Source: Goniomonas avonlea
Lineage: Eukaryota > Cryptophyceae > Goniomonadida > Goniomonadaceae
Length of the DNA stretch: 11,765 nucleotides
Direction: 5' to 3'
Assembly (NCBI GenBank): GCA_003573635.1
Contig: QUTJ01031438.1
Span: 1-11,765, forward strand
In this document: positions 1 through 8,627 of the stretch, piece after piece
Position numbering within the stretch: the stretch's first letter is position 1
Layout: each line of letters begins with the position of its first letter
Position numbers and translations under genes: made by a program
The notes under the pieces: generated by a model
What the model was told of the DNA's origin: nothing
The model's input: only the letters and a program-made list of their open reading frames with translations
Database searches by the model: none

Positions 1-351
1 TTCTCCACGTCCCGGATGTCCTTGCGAGTCATACACCATACATTGAATTCCCTTGCACACTGTTGTTTGGTCTGGTCCTAGCGCCCACCTGCGCTTCGTA
101 GAACTGGAATACTCTACGATGCGCTACATGCTCCCTGCAGAAATGAACTCTAAAACCGAGCCCTCTTCGGAGGCTAACAACAATGTAAAAGGTGCGCAGT
201 GAGCATACTCTTGCGCGTAATGACGGCGTGTGGGAAAACGGGGCCAAATCCTGACCCCAGGGGAAGGTGTGTGTGTGTGTGGGGGGACGCAGTTTCTTAG
301 ATGCGTCGTAAACTCAGTAAAACTCACACGACATGGCACACACTCGCACAC
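1..351 (-). other. Left-edge part of the helicase gene, exons unresolved
   Basis: A GTGTGC donor at 351 follows the exon ending EKKKK. The next conserved block in DDX11 starts a few residues later, but no single acceptor here restores it with confidence. Weak candidates are a segment around 98-141 and the last bases, 1-28, which read RKDIRDVE on the minus strand. A GT run on the plus strand (about 267-282) is a simple repeat. Confidence 0.4.
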
Positions 352-3300
352 CTTTTTCTTTTTTTCTAGGCGCTGCAGCACGCCTGACGCTGCCCATGCT
401 GCATGCACCTGAGCTTCATACGCGTACGACGGGAAGAACAAAACCATTCCCTCAGGGACCACGTTTGTCAAGTTGACAATGACACGACCCAGTTCCTCCA
501 CCTGGTAATTGGCACTGTCAACTTGCAGGGTGTTCAATAAAAGACAGGTGCAGTTGAGCGTCTGGGAGGCGCTGTAGGGTGTCGAGATCGTGGTTGGTGA
601 GGACTGCGGTTGCCCACTCTGTCTGAACACTGGGGTGAGACACAGAAACACACAGAGAGAGCGAGCTCGCACACACCTGGGAACTAGACAGAGCAGAGAG
701 AGACACAGCGACAGAGAGAGAGAGAGAGAGAAGGGAGGGAGGGAAGGAGGGGGAGAGAGAGAGGTGGCTTGAGCTTTATCCTGTTACTGAGACCAATTCA
801 TCCTGTTACTGAGTACCAAAGAATTTTGCCTGAAATGGGGAATAAACCATGGATTGAAACAAGGATATGTGAAGCATAAAATTTTGCACACCGACCACGT
901 CAAATTCTCACTAAATTTCCAACCAGCAGAAGCAATTACAAACCTGGAGTGGTGCTTCACGAAGAGAGTGGGTGAACTCAAACTCAACCCCGGTCGGCCC
1001 GGTCGATAATGTCATACAGGTGATATTTTCCTCGGGCACAATGTGGCTGCAACTGAAATGCGACAGCCTCTCCTCCGGTACAGATGGGAACAGTTGGGCT
1101 CGAAGACTCGATAGCTGTATAGCGTTGTCAGTCAATGGACCTGAACTGTCTCCCCTCGGGATGTATGGTCCCAACAGACCAGTGTCTCTGAAAAACGACC
1201 CTCCACAAACAATTGGCTCAGAACTCTCTCTCTCCCCCTCAAGCTGGGCAAGAGGGTTCAAACGGGAACCGTTCAGGTGGATGGACACTGCGAGAATCAT
1301 CCATTTCATCAGGGCTCACCGACTGCATCGTTCCCCCAGCAAGAATCACTGAGTGGGCGTCCTCCACCACTTGTCGGAACACATGCGCCGGGTTCAACAG
1401 AACAAATTGTACCCTTCGCTTTCGTGGATCGTCTGGTGAGGGCGTGAGGGATGACTCGCATTTCCTACGGGTCTGACTGTTTGTTATTGACTCCTTGAAC
1501 TCGATGTGATTTCGTTCTAGAGTCGCATCCATGGCATGGAAGCGCAGACAGGTAGGTGTGATGTGCGTGAGGTGGTGGACGTCACCGTGCGATGGTTGCA
1601 GTCATGCCACTGTGTGATGTGAGGCACTCACGTACGAAGTCACGTCAGTGGCACGGCTCGGCCACTGAGCAGGGCAACGTGAGCCACACGTACACAGTGC
1701 GACGACTCTGCCACATCACACGATGGCGAGTGTGCACACGAGCCGCGACGTGAATGCGACTCTTGAAACAAATCGCATGCTGAGTGCGTCCGCGTCTGTT
1801 TCTGTTTCTCTCAGCGTGTGTGTGCGTGCGCGTCCGTGTGTGTGCCTGCCTCGCGTTGCTCAGACTGTCTGGCTGGCTGTGTGTATGTGAGTGTCCGTGT
1901 CTGTTTCTCTCTGCGTGTGCGTGTGTGCGTGTCCATGTCTGCCACACGTCACGCGACTGAGCGACAGGGTGAGTGCCTCCCCACCCTGTGGGTCCCGTCG
2001 CCATGTGTGACATGTGGCATCACCCGTTTGGCGGCCCTCGCGTTGCAGGGTGCTACAGGGGGGCGACAGCTCAAACTGGTTACAGTTTCAAAAGATGTTC
2101 TAGTCATTGATTACAAACGGATAATGATCATAATCTCAATTGATAACTGTGTAGCCAGTTTAAGCTGTCGCCCTCCTGTAGTGCGTGCTGCGTCTACTTT
2201 TGCTGCAGGGGTGTGCGTGACAGTTGTATTGGTGCTGCACACTGTGTCATACGACGCTCGAATGATGGTGCTGCGCGTCCGCTTTGTGCGCTGTCAGTGT
2301 GTGTCCTTGGTGCTCTGATGCTGTGTGCTGTATAAAACACAGTGGAACCGTAACGACGAGCACTCATGTCACAGTGGCGCGGCACTCAGGTCATAGTGTG
2401 GCAACTTGCCTTCCCAGGTCAGCACAACCCTCCCGTCCTTATCGTCGTTGGTAAGGACCGCCAAAAACTGTACCAAAGGGGCCAAGACAGACACTGCACC
2501 GCCAGCAGCCTCAACAGCAACAGGAGCCACTGACAGACTGGGTTGCGCCTGGGAGGCCGAGTGTGGGTTGCTCCCACGCCGTCGAAGAGTACTTTTCTGC
2601 GTATGAGAAGCGTCTTTCTCACAACTCTGCTGCTGGACGCAGGTGCGCTCATAGACCGCTTGTATCTGCGAGGGGAGCGTGTGAGGACAACCCGTGTGGT
2701 TGATCGTGGATGAACAACCCTTGTGGTAGGGGGTGCTCATGACTCGAGCATATGAGACCCCGGGGAGGGGGAGGGAGGAAAGGAGAGAAGGTGAGACAGA
2801 CAGACAAAGAGAGAGAGAGAGAGCGAGCGAGCGAGTTTGAGAGATTTGAGAGAGAGAGAGAGAGAGAGAGAGGATTCAAGCCAGAGAGAGGGAGAGAGAA
2901 GGGGAGGAGAGGAGGAGATAGCGGAGAGAGAGAGGGGGGCGGGCGAGAGAGCCCCGATATATATATATAGATGAGAGCGCGGATGTTTCTTCTCCGGAAC
3001 ACACATGCAACACAGGCGGTTACTGGCGGCTTTGCGACATATGCCACATTTAGCAGGGAGGGGGGATCGTGTTCTCATCGTTTCGCTCAATGTGGTCGCT
3101 GATGCGGCGTCATTCGTTTGTTCCACTTTTTACCGCTTTTTACGACAAGACTTTTGAATTGTTTTGCAAGTGTCAAGAGGGCGACATGCCAAACTGTGTA
3201 CACCGTTCAAAGACATTCAACCCACAGATTGAAAGGCTATGGGGCGTCGTCTCGCACCAGTTTGACCTGTCACCATTGAACAGTTTGCTAGCTCGCCACC

Positions 3301-5847
3301 AATTACAAATGCCGTCACCTTGGTCACAAGTCCGCTGGTCTCCAAGTAGCGATGCAGACGAAACAAGTTCAACTCGGCCATATCCATCTCGAAAATGAAG
3401 TCATTCACGCTCCACACCCGCTTGCCGCCGCCACCACCTGAACAGCCGCCACCTGAACATCTTTTAAGAAGAATTTTGGAATAACCGGGGGTTGTGTTGG
3501 GCAAAGTCGAAAAGTTTTCGCTTCAACGTCGGGTGCTGGGACACAAAAACGCAACTCTCACCGTCAGATCCGTCCGATTTGCCGCGAACCAAGTTGGACG
3601 GTCGGTTGAGAACATTGAGAAGCGCCCGAAGCATATGCAAGAGTTGTGAAATTCGGCTGAAGTTAGCCGGGTTGAGCCGGCTGCGGTAGCGTTCTTGGTA
3701 CCGTTGGAGCTCAGAGTGCATTACTGATATCTGCGACGGTGGCCGTCAGAAACGGCAGTGCAGTCTCATTCCAAGCTTTGAGGCGCGGGGTGGAGGAAGG
3801 GAATAATGAGTTCAACGAAGGTCGGAGATAGTATCTAAGCAAGCAACAGTTTCTGGGCTTGAGGATCGCCGTGTTCAGCCACAGAGATCTTTCCATAACT
3901 GCTGTCCTACACTTGCAGGCGCGTTACAGGAGTTTACATATATCAGGTGTCGAAAGTGTCAATCAACAGACCTGGGATAGGCTGAGGTCCACACTGTGCA
4001 TTGAGGTCAGCGCGTCCACAAGGTTGTGGGCTTCGTCGATTACAACAACGTTACCCTTGAGGCGCAGCCCAAGCGACTCACGCGTTGCCTTGTGCAAGAG
4101 AGATGTGTACGGAAGCGCCACAAGCTGCAGGGCTTCAAGTCAACGGCCTGATATGACTGCCGTAACAAGTACAGGTATGTTGCATTGCTCATTGTTCGTT
4201 TCAGCGGGTACTCTCTAAATTTGTTTGGCCTGATCTGACTGCCATAGCAAGTACAGGTATGTCACATTGCTTATTTGTTTCAAATTTCAGCAGGTACTTG
4301 ATTAACCTCCTTGTTCAGCCATGGGTCTGGATCTGTCATGCGGTATAACCTGTAATGTTGCAACAGGGCACACAATGCCATATGTGCACGACCCCCCCCC
4401 TCCTCTGTGTTGCCTGCCTGGTGTTTTTGATCACTTGCGCGCATCTCAGGGTGCAAGGGAGGGAGGGAGTCCAAAATTTCAGTGTAGTTGCGACCCTACC
4501 TCAGCCAAGGGAACGGCCGACCGAGCTCCGTAATAAGAGCACGCTTGCACTTGTTTGGCTGCCGACACGATCTCTTCCACATCTCGGACACTGGCCTGCA
4601 CTCGGTACAGTTAGTTTGGCCCAATCACACAACCTCTAAATAGGCTTGCTCTGCTGCTCAGATCAGATGGCAATCCCTGCTATGACCGAAGGCTGCTCCA
4701 TACTAATGTGTGCGACCGGTTAGCGGCACGCAATCTCAACTGCTAGCCGGCAGAAAGTGCACAATTTGCCAAAGACATAAACGCACAGCGAAACCACACG
4801 CACAAGAACGCTGTCTCCAAGAAACGACACTTTCTTGCTCGCTTGAAACGGGCAACGTGCGCCCTTGGACTTGTCCTTTTGCAGGTCGAGACATGCGGCG
4901 TTGACAAGGGCGGCAGATTGCAGGCGGGATACCTGCATACGGATGAGCAAGCAAACAATAACACTGGGAGTTCGAAGTTGACCTTGTCGTTGATGCACAT
5001 TTTCTGCCGAGAACCCAACGACGTCACCCGGAGGTCCTTGCAAAAGTCAGTCTTCTTGGCTTCGCGTACAAATTGAGCAATTTGAGAGTGCGTTCGAGTG
5101 CAAAAAAAAATCTGCAAGGAGAATCAATCCTCGCCCATCCGGATAGGGGGACGAACTTTTCGGGCATGCACGAGCTCCTCCTCATCTTCATCGTCATCGG
5201 ACGAGATCGGAGAGGCCAAAGGAGCAGTTCCACCGTCACTGCAATAATCTTCGATCACACAGTCGGAGTCATCACCACTCTCATCCAATTCTTCTCCCCC
5301 TTGGTGCGGCTTGATCTGGACATCTGTCAAACGACAAAAACGGACAAAGCAGCAACCTTTTTGTGGCGGTGCGAATGATCGAGGTTTTCATTGGAGGAAC
5401 CAGATGATGCACGCTTGCGAGATTTATCTAACCGCTCCTGAAGGTTGGAAAGTTGTCTCTCGACAGATTGTTGGCTTTTAGTCCGTTGGAAATTTGTAAT
5501 CCAGGAAGGCACTGCACATCGATGAGCTGTTGCAAACGTCAATCAGGGCACCCACACTCAGCCGCATCGGGTGCAGTCGCTGGCGACTCTCCTTCAATCT
5601 TATGGTCACGTAACCACTGGAGACTGCTGCAAAGTATGCTCAAAGACTTCCCCTGACGTTGGGTGAGCGAATGCCCAGAAAAGGATCAACACACCGTTCC
5701 CGTCGGACTCTCGAACACCCCAATCCTTCCCTTGTCAAGGGTCTGATACATCGCCTGCATGAACTGCTGTTGGACATTGTAAGGTGTGTACGGAAACGGG
5801 ATCGCCACCGGCCCGCCGCCCCCTCCCTCAGCAGCCCCTCCCGCCAT
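1..5847 (-). CDS. DDX11: DDX11/CHL1-like Fe-S DNA helicase (3' part beyond left edge)
   Basis: Superfamily 2 (XPD/FANCJ/RTEL/CHL1 group) 5'-3' DNA helicase; the family acts in sister-chromatid cohesion and replication in the nucleus. ATG is at 5847. Inferred exons: 5695-5847, 5556-5652, 5401-5511, 5157-5323, 4983-5111, 4831-4932, 4500-4595, 3972-4124, 3562-3730, 3319-3452, 2410-2596, 1320-1432, 944-1114, 352-501; phases agree at every mapped junction. Seen: Walker A SPTGTGKS (residues 47-54), split by the first intron; an acidic linker; motif Ia [13 protein letters not shown]; Fe-S cysteines C215, C233, C246, C272; DEAH at 315-318; then [43 protein letters not shown] and FFPSY. This order and spacing fit DDX11 rather than RTEL1 or FANCJ. 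Motifs V and VI should lie left of position 1. The third exon's donor and the 2597-3318 stretch, where family members carry more sequence, are unresolved. No frame-breaking lesion is seen. Confidence 0.93.
502..943 (-). repeat. Helicase intron with GA/CT microsatellite
   Basis: This 442-nt intron separates the exons ending in EAPLQ and beginning VEELGRV. The plus strand holds an almost pure purine tract of GA and GGGA units at about 690-765, so the transcript is CT-rich there. Donor is GTTTGT at 943; acceptor CAG ends at 502. No other feature is seen. Confidence 0.7.
1433..2409 (-). other. Long helicase intron with GC-AG ends
   Basis: This 977-nt intron lies between the exon ending in LTWE and the exon beginning DPRKRRVQ. 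The donor read on the minus strand is GCAAGT (from 2409) and the acceptor is CAG ending at 1433. Only this junction gives the in-frame join expected in DDX11 proteins before the LLNPA motif. It holds a GT-rich stretch on the plus strand (about 1815-1945, CA-rich in the transcript) and a 129-bp inverted-repeat element. Confidence 0.75.
2053..2181. mobile_element. MITE-like element with ~31-bp terminal inverted repeats
   Basis: The left end, starting CTACAGGGGGGCGACAGC at 2053, is repeated inverted at the right end, finishing at 2181. About 28 of 31 positions match. The core is AT-rich, unlike the GT-rich flanks, and has no coding capacity. TG flanks both ends (2051-2052 and 2182-2183), which may be a 2-bp target duplication or chance. 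Size, structure and intron location fit a non-autonomous DNA transposon; the superfamily cannot be assigned. Confidence 0.72.
2597..3318 (-). repeat. Intronic low-complexity region of the helicase gene
   Basis: No conserved exon could be placed in these 722 bp between the NDFIFEM exon and the exon ending in LTWE. The plus strand is a GA-rich purine tract at about 2760-2945 (CT-rich in the transcript), followed by an AT dinucleotide run at 2957-2968. Family members usually have further residues here, so a short divergent exon may be hidden, or the exon ending at 3319 may continue: its frame stays open to about 3217. Confidence 0.6.
3453..3561 (-). other. Helicase intron, alternative coding possible
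   Basis: This 109-nt stretch is best read as an intron: GTGAGA donor at 3561, acceptor ending at 3453, phase 1 on both sides. The upstream frame stays open well into it (a run containing [13 protein letters not shown]) before a stop, so a different splice pattern is possible. Removing it joins a conserved helical segment to a glycine-rich turn and VNDFIFEM, which matches the family layout. Confidence 0.55.
4125..4499 (-). repeat. Helicase intron with a duplicated segment
   Basis: This 375-nt intron lies just upstream, in transcript order, of the DEAH-box exon. It holds two similar copies of about 70 bp (4146-4212 and 4228-4298, period 82). Both begin GCCTGAT, share AAGTACAGGTATGT, and end in TTTCAG plus GGTACT. 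The duplication is seen directly; its origin is unknown. Confidence 0.75.
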
Positions 5848-5969
5848 TTTTGCTTGGTTATCGTGTTTCGCCTTCGTTCGTTTGGTTCACGTCAGTCAGT
5901 TTGACAGTCGCGGCTCTTCGTCTGCGGTCAAAGTATTCTGGCCGTCCTTCCCTCTCAGAAGACGAAACC
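5848..5969. promoter_or_regulatory. Short shared 5' region between divergent genes
   Basis: Only 122 bp separate the helicase ATG (minus, 5847) from the ATG of the small micro-exon gene (plus, 5970). Both 5' leaders and any promoter must fit here, so a bidirectional promoter is inferred. No TATA box is evident. The spacing is seen; the regulation is inference. Confidence 0.5.
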
Positions 5970-6366
5970 ATGCTCTTTACCAAGCTGAAGGCCGCCGCAA
6001 AGGGCAAGAAGTACGTGAAGGTCCTCGACTGCGTAAGTTCCACTGGTTTTGTTGTTGGAATCTTTGACAACTGACTGTGTTGCGCAGGGCGTAAGTCTGA
6101 CTTGTGCTGTGAATGTCTGTTGATTTCTAACCCTGCCCTCCCTCTCCCCCCCCCCCCCCCTTTGCCCTCTTTTCGTGTTCTCCTCGCCTTTCACCTAATC
6201 TTCTTGCCAACAACAGCCCATGGGCAATGTGAGTCCTTGTTTCCTCTCTTGATGTCGGATTCCTCATTTTTCGCAGGATTGCGCACTTCCCGGTGAGGGC
6301 GGCCCCGCCGACTTCGTAAGTGCTCATGAGTTTGATCGTCCCTTCTCATTTCCGCGACAGTATTAA
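5970..6366 (+). CDS. Small micro-exon protein of unknown function
   Basis: I do not recognise this protein. The first exon (5970-6032) encodes a basic 21-residue N-terminus rich in Lys, containing KGKKYVKVLDC. Next come candidate exons 6088-6090 (GGC, 3 nt), 6217-6228 (PMGN), 6277-6315 (DCALPGEGGPADF) and 6361-6366 (Tyr, stop). Each is followed or preceded by a clear junction: GTAAGT, GTAAGT, GTGAGT and GTAAGT donors, and acceptors ending GCAG, ACAG, GCAG and ACAG. Every intron is phase 0, so skipping the 3-nt exon keeps the frame. The predicted product is 39 or 40 aa without signal peptide or membrane segment. Intron lengths are 55, 126, 48 and 45 nt; the 126-nt intron has a 14-C run at 6147-6160. 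The regular junctions support a real gene, but the product's size makes it uncertain. It could be a non-coding transcript or the start of a longer gene. Confidence 0.55.
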
Positions 6367-6700
6367 GTTCCTTGAGTATGGACGACGACTCACCGACCGG
6401 ACTTCGTGAATCGTCATTCTGTAGAACATTGTTTCGGTAAACAGTGTATTTTGCATATCTGGCAAATGGACCGTCCTATGGGACTCTGTGTGTGAGAGAG
6501 ATGTTGTGTGTGTGACGCGTGTAGAGTGTGATGCGTGAAATTGTCCTTTGTTGACGGGGTGTGGTCCAAACTAGCGTTTAGAGTGGTACGTGGAATTGTT
6601 TGTTAATTAAGTGATCCACACTGGCGATTAGGAATTGCAGGAAGGGGCGGGATGCAACCACAGCCTATGTACCCGGATACAAGAACGGTAGTTTGGTAGT
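6367..6700. repeat. Spacer between convergent genes, with degenerate repeat
   Basis: No gene is seen. The stretch has GT/GA-rich simple sequence (about 6487-6515) and two degenerate copies of a 50-60 bp segment (about 6521-6580 and 6579-6630). Both copies start with TAGAGTG and end in an ACT-GCG-TTA pattern. It should contain the 3' UTR of the small plus-strand gene; no AATAAA is evident for it. Confidence 0.5.
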
Positions 6701-6706
6701 TTTATT
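6701..6706 (-). terminator. Polyadenylation signal AATAAA
   Basis: AATAAA on the minus strand begins 9 nt after the stop codon of the Frizzled-like gene (stop at 6715-6717). Position and sequence fit a canonical poly(A) signal with a very short 3' UTR. Confidence 0.65.
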
Positions 6707-6714
6707 GAGCCTCT

Positions 6715-7870
6715 TCAAAGAGCGAGGAAGCCGACGATGGTCAGAAGGGCCAAAGAGATCGTGGGCATCAGAGCGACTCCGGAGGACCTGTCGACAACAG
6801 TCTCAAAAAAAAGGAGTGGGAAAGAAAGCACTTACGCAGGAAGGTTCGACTGGAATTCGTTGCAGAGGGTTGTGCATTGCCTGACCGTCCTGAAGAAGAG
6901 AGTGAGCGAGATGGAAAGTGTTTCTTGATGGGGGGGGGACTTGCGTGAAGTTCGTGCAGTTCAAGGCCAACGAATCGCAAGTGTCAACGAAGGACTTGAT
7001 GCAGGAAGACACTTGCTCGCAGGCAGGCAGGCAGAGAGTATTGGCGGGCTTGTCGGCGGAGCACTGAACGCGGGTGAGTGGAATGCCAAACAGCGAACCT
7101 AACCAGAACCTGGGGCAGGTTGCGGGCGCAGGAGAACTGCTTGTACGTAGAGTCACAACGGTTGCGTTCCGCCTTCAGGGCCATTGGCATCATCGTTGCG
7201 TTACGGGTGACGTTACTCGTGGTCGACTGCTCATACAGAGAGTCGAGCAGGTTGTAGAACCATTCGACGTCTGATTGAGCACCAGCCACACTTGCCCCGG
7301 TCATTGTGGCGGAGTCCATCACATTTTTCCAAGTCTTGTAGGACAGCGGGAGCACTGAGGGTTTGTCAATGGTTTAAACGAAGGAGAAACTCAATTAATT
7401 ACCGCCACCAGCGCCGTTTTGGACGGGGCAGGTCGGGTTGTTGTGCGTCAGAGCCACCCAGGACGTGCCACAAACCTGATCTGCCGTCGCACATCGTCCA
7501 TTGAGGCATTTAAGTGCACACCTGGTTGAGCGATCAGAAAGCCGAAACAACAACGAGTGCACGCACGTTTCTTCCTGTGTTTTGTCGCATTCCCACTCGG
7601 ACTTCTTCTTAGAGCCAGAGCCAGAGGTCACATACTGCAGAAGCCATCAGAACAACGAAACCAAGGTGTATTCTGACCCTGCAAGAGCAGTACTTCGAAT
7701 AGGAGCCAGGACCCGTCCCTGCAAACAGTTTAGAATCGACTAGTCAGCAGCCGGGAAAAGGAGGACTCACCATCACAATGCCATCCGTTCGATAACGAGT
7801 CACAAAACCCTGCCTCAGCAATCGAAACCAGAGCTAAAGCCACTCCGAGAAGCACTAAGAGACGCAGCAT
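6715..7870 (-). CDS. GPI-anchored cysteine-rich protein, Frizzled-like CRD
   Basis: Eight exons give 272 aa: 7771-7870, 7678-7718, 7567-7634, 7403-7521, 7110-7354, 6945-7063, 6836-6889, 6715-6787; all phases agree. Residues 1-20 are a signal peptide (MLRLLVLLGVALALVSIAEA). Residues 21-104 are Cys-rich. The C-terminal half has FSCARNLPQC (183-192), LCLPACEQVSSC (201-212) and LNCTNF (225-230). This matches the second half of Frizzled CRDs (F-x-C-x5-P-x-C, then C-x3-C-E-x-V-x3-C, then L-x-C-x-x-F), although the last loop is shorter and lacks the usual WP. Potential N-glycosylation sites include NVT, NAT, NCT and NFT. The tail has a small-residue SSG (250-252) followed by a hydrophobic end, as in GPI-anchor signals. 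No 7-TM domain follows, so this would be a surface or secreted binding protein rather than a receptor; the ligand is unknown. One intron starts with GC (6944). A divergent folate-receptor-type CRD is the main alternative. Confidence 0.82.
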
Positions 7871-8055
7871 TGAACGTTCGTTTGTTTCGGGGAACGTGGC
7901 GGGGGCACAACAAAGTGAACCACAAGAGGAAAATCAACTGGGGATAGAGTCCGGCCTTGAGTAATAAATTGCGCAATTTTAGGTCCCAAATTTGAAATGC
8001 AATTAAGGGTTGCACTAACGTCTAAACTAATAGACTAAACTAAACTAAACTTTGG
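7871..8055. promoter_or_regulatory. Upstream region of the Frizzled-like gene
   Basis: These 185 bp lie directly upstream of the minus-strand start at 7870 and probably hold its leader and promoter. A short run of TAAAC units occupies 8023-8050. No TATA box or other known site is evident. Confidence 0.35.
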
Positions 8056-8596
8056 CTAGTGCCTCCTAGCTAGTGCCTTCTGGTTGACTACGTATACGTA
8101 CTAGTACGTATTTTTTCCATAGATACATGTAGCGAACCAATGACCTGATCTGCTTGAGAATTTGGGAGGGGATCGGCCACTTTGTGGTCTCGCTCCAGTT
8201 TCCATCCTGAACCAATCCGTCCACAAGAACATTGGCTATCTTCATTGGAAAAATCAATTTTTTCACGTACCAGTACGGAAAATACGTACCAGTACGTTTT
8301 TTGACCAGAAGGCACTAGTCGAGTACGATATCGTACCCAGTACGACGTTTTTTTTCAGTGGATAATTTTTCGATGACAGAATTTTCTGATCTGATTGCCA
8401 GTTTGGGAGCAATTCGGACCCTTGGTCTCGCTCTGGTTTCAATCCTGGACCAATCCGCCCAAAAAACCACTATCTATGCCCATTTGAAAAATGAACCATC
8501 GTACTGAAAATGTAGTACTAGTACGACATATGAAATACTAGTACGACGCTCGACTCGGAGGCACTAGTAACTACAGTACCGGCTAGGAGGCACTAG
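8056..8596. mobile_element. Repeat-rich element bounded by inverted repeats (foldback-like)
   Basis: The outer ends are a perfect 14-bp inverted repeat, CTAGTGCCTCCTAG at 8056-8069 and its complement at 8583-8596. A nested pair, CTAGTGCCTTCTGG from 8070 and its complement ending at 8318, bounds a 249-bp left module. Inside are two diverged copies of a ~110-bp segment (8145-8254, 8386-8492) sharing TTTGGGAG, GGTCTCGCTC and CCAATCCG. Short GTAC/TAGTACG palindromes surround them. There is no credible coding frame. A non-autonomous foldback-type element or a pair of nested MITEs is the best reading; the transposon family is unknown and no target-site duplication is obvious. Confidence 0.65.
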
Positions 8597-8611
8597 TAAC
8601 TACAGTACCGG
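8557..8611. repeat. Direct repeat, 2 x 26 bp
   Basis: A 26-bp unit starting GGAGGCACTAGTAACTACAG occurs at 8557-8582 and 8586-8611 with no mismatch (period 29). The second copy overlaps the right end of the foldback-like element, so the repeat may mark how that end arose. Confidence 0.85.
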
Positions 8612-8627
8612 GAGCGTTGAATAAAAC

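Noticed and set aside
972-1352. Plus-strand 126-codon frame
   Set aside because: It is antisense to two helicase exons that carry conserved motifs, and it has no recognisable features of its own.
1645-2013. Minus-strand 122-codon frame
   Set aside because: Its composition is repetitive (HTHAER, RTRTHTH) and simply reflects the CA-rich intron sequence.
2752-2970. Plus-strand 72-codon frame rich in Arg, Glu and Gly
   Set aside because: It is a translation of the GA purine tract, antisense to the helicase intron.
2980-3126. Minus-strand frame with [18 protein letters not shown] resembling a zinc finger
   Set aside because: It lies in a low-complexity helicase intron, runs directly into AT and CT repeats, and has no conserved neighbours or matching splice sites.
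4320-4533. Plus-strand frames of 64-94 codons at 4280-4639
   Set aside because: They are antisense to the helicase intron and the exon at 4500-4595, with no motif of their own.
5659-6074. Overlapping plus-strand frames across the divergent promoter
   Set aside because: They are antisense to the helicase first exon or run through the GTAAGT donor at 6033; the splice model explains the region better.
8023-8050. TAAAC repeats as telomere-like DNA
   Set aside because: Only a few imperfect units that match no known telomere repeat, within an ordinary intergenic region.
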